A stretch of DNA of 14,618 nucleotides from Candidatus Thiodiazotropha taylori (GTDB lineage Bacteria; Pseudomonadota; Gammaproteobacteria; Chromatiales; Chromatiaceae), in contig JAHRHW010000061.1 of NCBI GenBank assembly GCA_019100305.1, positions 1 to 14,618 on the forward strand. Reading direction: 5' to 3'. The notes under the pieces were generated by a model, which did not search any database, was not told the origin of the DNA, and worked only from the letters and a program-made list of their open reading frames with translations. The position numbers were made by a program, and so were the translations under genes. The first letter of the stretch is position 1, and each line of letters begins with the position of its first letter. Of the stretch, positions 6,081-13,306 are shown one piece after another.

Positions 6081-6731
6081 ATGGGCAAGAAACAGGTATT
6101 TCGCTACAAAGGCTCAGAGATCGATGTCACTTGGGACGAACGTCTCTGTATACACATTGGTGAGTGCGGCTATTCCCAGGGTGAACTCTTCGTTGCCGGA
6201 AGGGATCCCTGGTGTCAGCCCGACCTTTCATCCCCGGCTGAGGTGGAGGAGGTCGTCGCGCGCTGTCCCAGTGGCTCCCTGGTTTGCCGAAACAGACAGG
6301 ACCAGGTGACTGAAACTGCCGCTGCGGAGAACACAGTAACGGTCAGTTACCAGGGGCCCTATTTTGTGTCGGGTGATCTGGCCATCGAAGGGGCGCCTGA
6401 AGATATGCCCGGCGTTCGGTTTCGCGCGGCCCTGTGTCGTTGCGGTCTGTCGAAAAACAAACCCTATTGCGACAACAGCCATGAAGGCAACTTCAAGGAT
6501 TATGGTGCGGTTGGTGAAACCGGCGAGCCTCTGAAACAGCAGGCCGGGGAGCTGAAAATCACTCCACTGGAGGATGGCCCCTTGCTGCTCTCGGGCCGAG
6601 TTACCGTGAAAGCCAGCAGCGGGCGCAGTGCCTGGCAGGGCGAGAAGCTGGCCTTGTGTCGATGCGGTGCCTCCAAGAACAAACCGTTCTGCGATGGCAC
6701 CCACAATGCCATCGGGTTTAAGACAGAGTAG
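6081..6731 (+). CDS. Fer4_19 plus double CDGSH iron-sulfur protein
   Basis: The 216-aa product has three metal-binding units. Residues 1-70 are a divergent 4Fe-4S mono-cluster domain (Fer4_19) with Cys23, Cys29, Cys45 and Cys62 in C-x5-C...DPWC...CPSG. Two CDGSH domains follow, C-R-C-G-x5-P-Y-C-D-N-S-H (Cys119, 121, 130, His134) and C-R-C-G-x5-P-F-C-D-G-T-H (Cys193, 195, 204, His208). Each CDGSH domain binds a labile 3Cys-1His [2Fe-2S] cluster. The role is probably cytoplasmic redox or cluster transfer; the partner is unknown. ATG 6081 is chosen, with a GTG two codons upstream as an alternative. The gene converges with the GntR gene with a 12-bp gap and no clear terminator. Confidence 0.85.
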   Translation: MGKKQVFRYKGSEIDVTWDERLCIHIGECGYSQGELFVAGRDPWCQPDLSSPAEVEEVVARCPSGSLVCRNRQDQVTETAAAENTVTVSYQGPYFVSGDLAIEGAPEDMPGVRFRAALCRCGLSKNKPYCDNSHEGNFKDYGAVGETGEPLKQQAGELKITPLEDGPLLLSGRVTVKASSGRSAWQGEKLALCRCGASKNKPFCDGTHNAIGFKTE

Positions 6732-6743
6732 TCGGGTGTCGCC

Positions 6744-7466
6744 TTAGCTTGCGGCAACCTTATCGACTTCGTTTTCCCGATCCGCTTCCTCTTCTCTCAG
6801 TACCTTGAGGGTGATCTCAGCGGTTCTCATGATGTGCTGTTCAATCGCATCGCAGGCCCGTTGTTTATCCCGGGCCAGTGCTGCGTTGCGTAACGCTTCA
6901 TGCTCCTGGTGGAGATCCCGAGGGATTTCGGTGCTCAATGCGATGTTGCGATAGCGTTTGTGCTGATCATAAAGAATGCCATAGAAGCGGCGTAGCCATT
7001 TCGAGGTGCAGGCGGCGATCAGCGCCTCATGAAAGTCATGGTTGCGGACCTCCCACTCGGCCTGGTCTCTCTCCTCGGACTGCTCGACCTTCTCCAATTG
7101 ATAGAAGGTCGCCACGATCTGCGACTCCCAGGCATCGTCGCCATGTTCGATGCTCTGTGACAGGGCCTGCTTCTCCAGCAGGATGCGCATCCGGGTGATG
7201 TCGGCCAGATCCGCCTCCGACATGGGGGCGACCCGGAAGCCGCGCTGACCTTCCGCAGTGACAAAACCGTCTGCCGTAAGGCGGCTCAGGGCTTCCCGCA
7301 ATGGGCTTGCGCCGACCCCATACTCCTCCCTGAGATGCTCGATACGGAGTTTCTCTTCCGGTTGCAGCTCTCCGTGAATGATGTCGGATCTGAGTTGCAG
7401 ATAGGCCTGATCGGTCAGTGTCCTGCTGCCGCTCGTTGGTTTCTGCTCATTGTAAGTTCTTGGCAT
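6744..7466 (-). CDS. GntR/FadR-family (FCD) transcriptional regulator
   Basis: The 240-aa product has an N-terminal winged helix (about 17-80) with the GntR recognition segment GVGASPLREALSRL and the wing ADGFVTAEGQRGFRVAP. A helical FCD effector domain (about 88-225) follows, with likely metal ligands Asp89, His146, His189 and His211. It is divergent from the meta-cleavage operon and shares its 192-bp intergenic region, so it is very likely the local repressor, released by a pathway compound. This inference fits known GntR-type repressors of aromatic catabolic operons. ATG 7466 is preferred; GTG 7481 in the same frame is an alternative. The Pseudomonas dmp operon is instead controlled by the NtrC-type activator DmpR. 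Confidence 0.85.
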   Translation of the reverse strand: MPRTYNEQKPTSGSRTLTDQAYLQLRSDIIHGELQPEEKLRIEHLREEYGVGASPLREALSRLTADGFVTAEGQRGFRVAPMSEADLADITRMRILLEKQALSQSIEHGDDAWESQIVATFYQLEKVEQSEERDQAEWEVRNHDFHEALIAACTSKWLRRFYGILYDQHKRYRNIALSTEIPRDLHQEHEALRNAALARDKQRACDAIEQHIMRTAEITLKVLREEEADRENEVDKVAAS

Positions 7467-7524
7467 ACCTGCATTTTCCACTTGTTGGCTGACTCTTAGG
7501 CCGGGTCTTATACCCTACCCGCTA

Positions 7525-7553
7525 TTTATATGATCAACAGTGACTTTTATCAA
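7525..7553 (-). promoter_or_regulatory. promoter of the GntR regulator gene
   Basis: On the minus strand, TTGATA (7553-7548) and TATAAA (7530-7525) are separated by exactly 17 bp. Both are near-consensus sigma70 boxes, giving a start near 7518 and a leader of about 50 nt. Confidence 0.55.
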
Positions 7554-7582
7554 TATTCTAGTCGCTAAAAATATATTTACAA

Positions 7583-7646
7583 AAAATATCGATAAAATTC
7601 TTGCATATCGACAGAATATCGCTATTCTTGTGTTTATCGATATTTT
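7583..7646. promoter_or_regulatory. 14-bp inverted-repeat operator with internal ATATCG copies
   Basis: AAAATATCGATAAA at 7583-7596 and TTTATCGATATTTT at 7633-7646 are perfect reverse complements. Further ATATCG copies lie between them at 7605-7610 and 7616-7621, besides the one inside the left arm at 7586-7591. The array covers the predicted promoter and start region of the catabolic operon, as expected for a GntR-family repressor with several binding sites. Confidence 0.7.
7601..7628 (+). promoter_or_regulatory. putative promoter of the meta-cleavage operon
   Basis: TTGCAT (7601-7606) and TATTCT (7623-7628) with 16 bp between them are the best sigma70-like pair upstream of the operon. The start would fall near 7635, inside the right operator arm. 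There is no -24/-12 element, so sigma54 control of the Pseudomonas dmp type is not supported. A GGAG at 7647-7650 serves the first gene. Confidence 0.45.
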
Positions 7647-7658
7647 GGAGCGATCACC

Positions 7659-8717
7659 ATGTCCTACCAATTAACCATTGAACCCACCGGCGATGAGCTG
7701 GAGGTCGAAGAGGATCAGAACATTCTTGATGCCTGTCTGCGGGCCGGTATCTGGATGCCTCATGCCTGCTGTCACGGTCTGTGCGGTACCTGCAAGGTTG
7801 AGGTGATCGATGGGGATGTGGAGATCGGTGATGCCTCGAATTTCGCTTTGATGGATATGGAGCGGGATGAGGGCAAGGTGCTGGCCTGCTGTGCCACGCT
7901 GCAGTCGGATGCGGTGATCGAGGCGGACATCGATGAGGATCCGGATGCGCGGGTGATTCCGGTACGAGATTTTGAGGCCGAGGTGGTGCGGCTGGAAGAC
8001 CTGACCCATGATGTGAAGGGTGTGTGGCTGCAACTGGATGGCGAGGGTATCGACTTCCAGGCGGGTCAATACATCAATCTGTCGGTGCCCGGTGTGGAAG
8101 TGCCGCGGGCCTTCTCTCTGGCAAACAAGCCTTCCAAAGGCAATCTGATCGAACTGCATATTCGATTGGTGCCCGATGGCGAGGCCACCCCGGTAATCCA
8201 CAACCAGCTGAAAGTCGGTGACAAGCTGAATGTGGCCGGGCCTTACGGTCGCTTCTTCGTGCGCAAATCGCGTACCGATCCAATGATCTTCATCGCCGGC
8301 GGTACCGGTCTTTCCAGCCCGAAATCGATGATTCTCGATCTGCTTGAAGAGGGCTGCAGCGCACCGATCACCCTGTTACACGGCGTGCGGGCGAAGAAGG
8401 ATCTCTATGACGACGAGCTGTTCAGCGACCTGGCGCAACAGCATGCGAATTTCAGCTACGTGCCGGTGCTCTCGCAGATGGAGGATGGCGATGACTGGTC
8501 GGGTGAAACCGGTTTTGTTCACGAAGCGGCACAGCGGATTTTTGATAACAACTTCAGTGGTAGCACCGCCTATCTGTGTGGTCCCCCTGTGATGATCGAG
8601 GCCTCGATCCGCGCCCTGATGCAGGGGCGTCTGTTTGAGAACGACATTTTCACCGAACGCTTTCTCACCAAGGACGAAGAGAGCCGCAAACGCAGCCCGG
8701 TATTCAAGAGGCTGTGA
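7659..8717 (+). CDS. dmpP: DmpP-like FAD/[2Fe-2S] phenol hydroxylase reductase
   Basis: The 352-aa product has the length and domain order of DmpP (P5). A plant-type [2Fe-2S] ferredoxin domain comes first (Cys37, Cys42, Cys45, Cys77 in the C-x4-C-x2-C...C pattern). An FAD domain follows with R150-A-F-S and a preceding QAGQYINL strand, then an NAD(P)H domain with GGTGLSSP (214-221) and CGPP (307-310). It would pass electrons from NAD(P)H to a multicomponent phenol hydroxylase. The N-terminus (MSYQLTIEPTG) and ALMDMERDEGKVLACC region strongly resemble DmpP. Ribosome binding site GGAG lies 8 nt upstream. It is the first gene of the operon, and the oxygenase genes dmpKLMNO that normally precede it are absent here, which is unusual. 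Confidence 0.88.
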   Translation: MSYQLTIEPTGDELEVEEDQNILDACLRAGIWMPHACCHGLCGTCKVEVIDGDVEIGDASNFALMDMERDEGKVLACCATLQSDAVIEADIDEDPDARVIPVRDFEAEVVRLEDLTHDVKGVWLQLDGEGIDFQAGQYINLSVPGVEVPRAFSLANKPSKGNLIELHIRLVPDGEATPVIHNQLKVGDKLNVAGPYGRFFVRKSRTDPMIFIAGGTGLSSPKSMILDLLEEGCSAPITLLHGVRAKKDLYDDELFSDLAQQHANFSYVPVLSQMEDGDDWSGETGFVHEAAQRIFDNNFSGSTAYLCGPPVMIEASIRALMQGRLFENDIFTERFLTKDEESRKRSPVFKRL

Positions 8718-8719
8718 CC

Positions 8720-9037
8720 ATGGCTTTGCGTTATGAGATCTATGTGGAGGACAAGGATACCCGTTTCCATTGCGCTGCGGAGCAGCGTCTGCTGCACGCC
8801 ATGCAGGCCCAGGGGCTGGGTTCCATCCCGGTGGGTTGTAAAGGCGGTGGCTGTGGCGTCTGCCGAGTGCAGATCACCCAAGGTGATTACGAAACCCGAA
8901 AGATGAGCCGCAACCATGTCTCTGAGGCGGAAGAGGGTCAGGGCATCGTGCTCTCCTGCCGGGTTATTCCAAAGAGCGATTTACGTTTGAGACTGGCGCC
9001 CAAAGCGCACCAGACAACATCCGAGAGCGCAGCATAG
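8720..9037 (+). CDS. dmpQ: XylT/DmpQ-like plant-type [2Fe-2S] ferredoxin
   Basis: The 105-aa product is a chloroplast-type ferredoxin with ligands Cys40, Cys45, Cys48 and Cys80 (GCKGGGCGVC and LSCR). Its family (XylT, DmpQ) re-reduces oxidised iron in catechol 2,3-dioxygenase and so reactivates the enzyme during turnover of substituted catechols. It begins 2 bp after the reductase gene (AAGAGG upstream), matching the order P-Q in dmp. A GTG at 8714 overlapping the upstream stop is a less likely start. Its presence implies an extradiol dioxygenase client, yet no complete one lies in the window. Confidence 0.85.
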   Translation: MALRYEIYVEDKDTRFHCAAEQRLLHAMQAQGLGSIPVGCKGGGCGVCRVQITQGDYETRKMSRNHVSEAEEGQGIVLSCRVIPKSDLRLRLAPKAHQTTSESAA

Positions 9038-9109
9038 CGTTCCGTTAATACAACAAAACATAAAGCACAACATCAACGAATTCGGGTAATGGCCCGGCAG
9101 GAGGATTTC

Positions 9110-9307
9110 ATGGCAGTGACAACGAGCGATCAGGCAGTCCGATTTATCCAGATCACCTTTGGTGAGGTGGGTGTCAGCCGGGATCAGTTGCGTATCGATG
9201 GTTTCATCGAGACGGATCATCAGGACAACGCCCGCCACTTCATGAAGAGCTGGAGCGAGTTTGAAGGCGGTAGTGATAACTGCTTTGAAATTAACAAGAA
9301 AAGCTGA
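9110..9307 (+). CDS. 65-aa protein in the dmpB slot, similar to a catechol 2,3-dioxygenase segment
   Basis: An excellent ribosome binding site (CAGGAGGATTTC before ATG) supports translation. Residues 33-50, IETDHQDNARHFMKSWSE, resemble the XylE/DmpB N-terminal segment that I recall as IEMDRDDQGRVYLKAWTE (8 of 18 identical, most others conservative). The rest (a short beta-like start and a GGSDNCFEINKKS tail) does not clearly match. All metal ligands of the dioxygenase lie beyond this segment, so it cannot be an active enzyme. It is either a truncated remnant of dmpB or a small protein derived from the dioxygenase N-domain that has kept a role in the operon. No further dioxygenase coding is seen in the following 167 bp. 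Confidence 0.6.
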   Translation: MAVTTSDQAVRFIQITFGEVGVSRDQLRIDGFIETDHQDNARHFMKSWSEFEGGSDNCFEINKKS

Positions 9308-9336
9308 CGATGGCTGAGACCACTGTCGGCGTTAAC

Positions 9337-9388
9337 CAGTCCGTATCGTGCAAGCGCTGTTTATCAAGTGCGCTGTTAAGCCGGACTG
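9337..9388 (+). repeat. intercistronic hairpin before dmpC
   Basis: CAGTCCG (9337-9343) pairs with CGGACTG (9382-9388), and inside it AGCGC (9353-9357) pairs with GCGCT (9370-9374). The interior also holds a direct repeat GCGCTGTT at 9354-9361 and 9370-9377. It lies in the 167-bp gap after the 65-aa gene, the longest gap in the operon, and may be an mRNA processing or attenuation structure. Confidence 0.5.
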
Positions 9389-9474
9389 ATCGCAATCGGA
9401 TTGCTGAGAAACGAACGAACCCCCGAGGCAACAACGGGAAAACTTAGGACATTGGCGTAATGACGGTGAATTAA

Positions 9475-10935
9475 ATGAAAGAGGTCAAACACTTCATCAA
9501 TGGTGAATTTGTCGGCTCTGCCTCAGGCAAGCTGTTCGACAACATCAACCCGGCAACCGGGGAGAAGATCGGCATCGTACATGAAGCAGGGGCGCCGGAG
9601 GTGGATGCGGCAGTGAATGCAGCCCGTGCGGCCATGCAGGGGGATTGGGGCCGTATGCCATTGGCGGAACGGGCCAACCTGCTGCACAAACTGGCGGATG
9701 GCATCACTGCCCGTTTCGATGAGTTTCTCGAGGCTGAATGCCTCGATACCGGTAAGCCGCAGAAGCTGGCCTGTCATATCGATATCCCCCGGGGGGCGGC
9801 GAATTTCAAGATCTTTGCCGATGTGGTGAAGAACGTACCCACCGAGAGCTTCATGCTCGATACGCCGGATGGTGCAGGTGCGCTCAACTACTCGGTGCGC
9901 CAGCCCAAGGGTGTGATCGCGGTGATCAGCCCCTGGAACCTGCCGCTGTTGTTGATGACCTGGAAGGTCGGTCCGGCGCTGGCTTGTGGCAATGCGGTGG
10001 TGGTCAAGCCCTCGGAAGAGACCCCCTTCACCACCACCCTGCTTGGGGAGGTGATGAACGAGGTGGGCATTCCGAAAGGGGTCTACAACGTGGTACACGG
10101 TTTCGGTCCCAACTCCGCCGGTGAGTTCCTGACCCGCCACAAGGGTGTGGATGGCATTACCTTCACCGGTGAGACCGGTACCGGCGCGGCGATCATGAAG
10201 GCCGCTGCGGATGACATCACCGACATCTCATTTGAACTGGGCGGCAAGAACCCGGCCCTGGTGTTTGCCGACTGCGATATGGACAAGGCGGTCGAGGGTA
10301 CTCTGCGTTCCGCCTTCGCCAACTGTGGACAGGTCTGTCTGGGTACCGAGCGGGTCTATGTGGAGCGTGAGATCTACGACACCTTTGTCGAGCGCCTTAA
10401 GACAGGCGCTGAGGCCCTGAAGCTGGGCCAGTGGGACGACCCGGAGACCGACATGGGCCCGCTGATCAGTGAAGAGCACCGCAGCAAGGTGCTCTCCTAC
10501 TACCGTAAGGCGGAACAGGAAGGTGCCACGGTGGTCACCGGTGGCAGTACACCGGAGATGCCCGATGGCCTCGCCGGTGGTGCCTGGGTTCAGCCTACCA
10601 TCTGGACCGATCTGCCTGACAACGCCGCCTGTGTCCGGGAAGAGATCTTCGGCCCCTGTTGCCATGTCCGTCCCTTCGACAGCGAGGAGGAGGCCATCGC
10701 CCTGGCCAACGACACCGACTACGGCCTGGCCACTGCGATCTGGACCGAGAACAGCTCCCGCGCCCATCGGGTGGCGGCACAGGTGGATGCAGGTATCGCC
10801 TGGGTCAACTCCTGGTTCCTGCGGGATCTGCGCACGCCCTTCGGTGGCTCCAAACAGTCCGGTATCGGCCGTGAGGGTGGGGTCCACTCCCTGGAGTTCT
10901 ACACCGAACTGAAAAACGTCTGTATCAAGCTTTGA
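9475..10935 (+). CDS. dmpC: 2-hydroxymuconic semialdehyde dehydrogenase
   Basis: The 486-aa product is an NAD-dependent aldehyde dehydrogenase of the DmpC/XylG type, oxidising 2-hydroxymuconic semialdehyde (the ring-cleavage product of catechol) to 2-hydroxymuconate, the first step of the 4-oxalocrotonate branch. Visible features: Asn155 in SPWNLP, catalytic Glu254 in FELGGKN, and nucleophile Cys288 in NCGQVCLGTERVYV. The C-terminal RTPFGGSKQSGIGREGG signature is intact. Length and the MKEVKHFINGEFV start match the family. The ribosome binding site is weak, so expression may depend on the upstream hairpin or coupling. The next gene starts 10 bp downstream. Confidence 0.93.
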   Translation: MKEVKHFINGEFVGSASGKLFDNINPATGEKIGIVHEAGAPEVDAAVNAARAAMQGDWGRMPLAERANLLHKLADGITARFDEFLEAECLDTGKPQKLACHIDIPRGAANFKIFADVVKNVPTESFMLDTPDGAGALNYSVRQPKGVIAVISPWNLPLLLMTWKVGPALACGNAVVVKPSEETPFTTTLLGEVMNEVGIPKGVYNVVHGFGPNSAGEFLTRHKGVDGITFTGETGTGAAIMKAAADDITDISFELGGKNPALVFADCDMDKAVEGTLRSAFANCGQVCLGTERVYVEREIYDTFVERLKTGAEALKLGQWDDPETDMGPLISEEHRSKVLSYYRKAEQEGATVVTGGSTPEMPDGLAGGAWVQPTIWTDLPDNAACVREEIFGPCCHVRPFDSEEEAIALANDTDYGLATAIWTENSSRAHRVAAQVDAGIAWVNSWFLRDLRTPFGGSKQSGIGREGGVHSLEFYTELKNVCIKL

Positions 10936-10945
10936 GGAGTAACCG

Positions 10946-11734
10946 ATGCTGAATGAACAACGCATCAATGAACTGGGGGATGAGCTCTTCGAGGCTCTCT
11001 CTCAGCGCAATATGATCGACCCGCTGACCGAACGGGAGCCCCAGATCACCATCGAGGACGCCTACCACATCTCCCTGCGGATGGTGAACCGGCGGGTGGA
11101 GAGTGGCGAGACGATCATCGGTAAGAAGATCGGCGTCACCTCCAAGGCGGTGCAGAACATGCTGAATGTGCACCAGCCCGATTTCGGCTATCTCACCGAT
11201 CGCATGGTCTTCGGCAACGGTGACGAGATGCCGATCAGCGAGCAGCTGATCCAGCCCCGCGCGGAGGGGGAGATCGCCTTCATGTTGAAGCGGGATCTGA
11301 TCGGTCCCGGAGTCAGCAACGCCGATGTGTTGCGGGCCACCGAGGCGGTGATCCCCTGCTTCGAGATCGTCGACTCGCGCATCCGTGACTGGAAGATCAA
11401 GATCCAGGACACCGTGGCGGATAACGCCTCCTGCGGGCTGTTTGTGCTGGGTGACAAAGCTGTAGACCCACGCAAGGTCGACCTGGCCACCGCCGGCATG
11501 GTGGTGGAGAAGAACGGTGAACTGCTCTCCACCGGTGCCGGTGCGGCCGCACTGGGGTCACCGGTCAACTGTGTCGCCTGGCTGGCCAATACCCTGGGCA
11601 GCTTCGGCATTCCCCTGAAAGCGGGCGAGGTGATCCTGTCGGGTTCCCTGGTTCCCCTGGAGCCGGTGGTGGCGGGGGATTTCATGCGGGTGGAGATTGG
11701 TGGTATCGGCTCCGCTTCGGTCCGTTTCACCTGA
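10946..11734 (+). CDS. dmpE: 2-oxopent-4-enoate hydratase
   Basis: The 262-aa product belongs to the FAH-fold hydratase/decarboxylase family and matches DmpE closely (for example KIGVTSKAVQNML, QPRAEGEIAF, CFEIVDSRI, DNASCGLFVLG, and the SGSLVPLEPV region). It hydrates 2-oxopent-4-enoate to 4-hydroxy-2-oxovalerate, usually in complex with the decarboxylase DmpH. The acidic metal-site residues in RAEGEIAF and the EIVDSR strand are present. A GGAG ribosome binding site overlaps the upstream stop region, supporting coupled translation. DmpE and the partial DmpH are paralogues; this copy lacks the DmpH-type RRRKEARGNKI segment. Confidence 0.92.
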   Translation: MLNEQRINELGDELFEALSQRNMIDPLTEREPQITIEDAYHISLRMVNRRVESGETIIGKKIGVTSKAVQNMLNVHQPDFGYLTDRMVFGNGDEMPISEQLIQPRAEGEIAFMLKRDLIGPGVSNADVLRATEAVIPCFEIVDSRIRDWKIKIQDTVADNASCGLFVLGDKAVDPRKVDLATAGMVVEKNGELLSTGAGAAALGSPVNCVAWLANTLGSFGIPLKAGEVILSGSLVPLEPVVAGDFMRVEIGGIGSASVRFT

Positions 11735-11754
11735 GCCAACAACGAGGTGCCGAG

Positions 11755-12354
11755 ATGAGTCGCCTAACTCCCTTGCCAATCGATCAACACGAAGCGCTGG
11801 CCGAGCGTTTTGCCTTCTTTGAGCAGACCCTGGGTTTTGTGCCCAACAGCCTGCTCACCATGCAGCGCAAGCCGAAGCTGGTGGATGCCTTTATCCAGTT
11901 CAGTGCCGCGGTCTACGACCCGGACGGTGAGGTGGATCTGGGTTTCAAGCGGCTGGTGGCCCATGTGGCCAGCAGTGCGGCAGGTTGCCAGTACTGCAAG
12001 GCGCATACCGCGGTGAGCGCCAAGCGTCATGGGATTCCGGTGGAGAAGCTGGAGGATGTCTGGAACTACCGTGACAGCCCCCACTACAGCGAAGCGGAAC
12101 GAGTCGCCCTTGATTTCGCCTTAGCGGCCGCCTCCCAGCCGAATGATGTGACCGATGAGCTGTTCGCGTTGCTGCGGACCTACTGGAGCGAGGATGCGGT
12201 GGTGGAGATGCTCTCGGTGATCGGCCTGTTCGGTTTTTTCAATCGCTGGAACGACAGTCTGGCCACACCTCTGGAGGTGTTGCCCATGGAGACCGCACAA
12301 GTGCACCTGACCAAGGGTGGTTGGGAAGCCGGTAAACATATGAACAAGGGCTGA
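11755..12354 (+). CDS. AhpD/carboxymuconolactone-decarboxylase-family protein
   Basis: The 199-aa product has a CMD/AhpD-like helical fold, with the redox motif Cys78-Q-Y-Cys81 and a following His84 (GCQYCKAHTA), as in AhpD-type peroxidases. The typical helix after it and a second half containing a Y-x-E-A-E-R-V-A-L-D-F-A segment are also present. Catalytic lactone decarboxylation is unlikely, because the CxxC pair suggests alkylhydroperoxidase or disulfide chemistry. It is inserted between dmpE and dmpF, which are adjacent in the classic dmp order. It may protect against peroxides made during ring cleavage, an inference. A GAGG ribosome binding site lies upstream. Confidence 0.75.
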   Translation: MSRLTPLPIDQHEALAERFAFFEQTLGFVPNSLLTMQRKPKLVDAFIQFSAAVYDPDGEVDLGFKRLVAHVASSAAGCQYCKAHTAVSAKRHGIPVEKLEDVWNYRDSPHYSEAERVALDFALAAASQPNDVTDELFALLRTYWSEDAVVEMLSVIGLFGFFNRWNDSLATPLEVLPMETAQVHLTKGGWEAGKHMNKG

Positions 12355-12384
12355 GGCCCGGTTAAATCTACGAGGTTAGGATTC

Positions 12385-13296
12385 ATGAAGAAAATCAACG
12401 CCGCCCTGATCGGCTCCGGCAACATCGGAACCGATCTGCTCTACAAGGCACTGCGCAGCGACTGGATCAATCCGCTCTGGATGGTGGGCATCGATGAGGC
12501 CTCCGAAGGTCTGGCCAGAGCCCGCGATCTGGGTCTCAAGACCACCCATGAGGGGGTCGACGGTCTGCTGCCCCATATGCGGGAAGACAACATTCAGATC
12601 TGTTTCGACGCCACCTCCGCCTATGTGCACGGGGAGAACAACCGCAAGGTGCAGGAGCAGGGTTCGATCATGATCGACCTGACGCCGGCAGCGATCGGCC
12701 CCTTCTGTGTGCCACCGGTCAATCTCAAAGATCATGTGGGCAAACGTGAGCTCAACGTCAACATGGTGACCTGCGGCGGGCAGGCAACCATTCCGATGGT
12801 GGCGGCGGTCAGCCGGGTACAACCGGTGGCCTATGGGGAGATCGTGGCGACTGTTTCATCCCGTTCCGCCGGCCCCGGTACCCGCAAGAACATCGATGAG
12901 TTCACCCAGACCACATCCGGTGCGGTGGAGAAGGTTGGCGGTGCCAAGAAGGGTAAGGCGATCATCATTCTCAATCCGGCGGAACCGCCGTTGATGATGC
13001 GCGATACCGTGCACTGCATTACCGAGGATGAGCCGGATCAGGCCGCCATTACCGAGTCAATCGAAGCGATGATCAAAGAGGTGCAGAAGTATGTACCGGG
13101 CTATCGCTTGAAGAATGGACCGGTGTTCGACGGCAACCGGGTCTCCGTGTTCATGGAGGTGGAGGGGCTGGGTGACTACCTGCCCAAGTATGCGGGCAAT
13201 CTGGACATCATGACAGCAGCCGGTCTACGCACCGCAGAGATGTTCGCGGAAGAGATCATCAACGGCACTTTGAGTTTAGAGGCCGCGTCGGCCTGA
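12385..13296 (+). CDS. dmpF: acylating acetaldehyde dehydrogenase
   Basis: The 303-aa product is a CoA-dependent acetaldehyde dehydrogenase (DmpF/MhpF type) that turns acetaldehyde plus CoA and NAD into acetyl-CoA. An N-terminal Rossmann motif (G10-S-G-N-I-G15) binds NAD, and the nucleophile is Cys130 in VTCGGQATIP. The C-terminal part (GNLDIMTAAGLRTAEMFAEE) is the usual aldolase-contact end. It forms a channelling complex with the next gene's product, DmpG, passing acetaldehyde directly. The two genes are 10 bp apart, as expected for a coupled pair. Start and length (303 aa) match the family. Confidence 0.93.
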   Translation: MKKINAALIGSGNIGTDLLYKALRSDWINPLWMVGIDEASEGLARARDLGLKTTHEGVDGLLPHMREDNIQICFDATSAYVHGENNRKVQEQGSIMIDLTPAAIGPFCVPPVNLKDHVGKRELNVNMVTCGGQATIPMVAAVSRVQPVAYGEIVATVSSRSAGPGTRKNIDEFTQTTSGAVEKVGGAKKGKAIIILNPAEPPLMMRDTVHCITEDEPDQAAITESIEAMIKEVQKYVPGYRLKNGPVFDGNRVSVFMEVEGLGDYLPKYAGNLDIMTAAGLRTAEMFAEEIINGTLSLEAASA

Positions 13297-13306
13297 GGTA
13301 GAGACA

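Noticed and set aside
5960..6163. 67-codon ORF running into the CDGSH gene
   Set aside because: Different frame from the well-supported CDGSH protein, no ribosome binding site and no domain.
7571..7646. AT-rich repeats considered as a CRISPR array or origin
   Set aside because: The repeated ATATCG units are too short and unevenly spaced, and the position between divergent genes fits operators much better.
9310..9447. 45-codon ORF starting 2 bp after the 65-aa gene
   Set aside because: Despite tight spacing, it has no ribosome binding site, reads like non-coding sequence and coincides with the hairpin region.
10228..10968. Long minus-strand ORFs opposite dmpC and other catabolic genes
   Set aside because: They are antisense shadows of GC-rich coding sequence with no initiation signals or recognisable domains.
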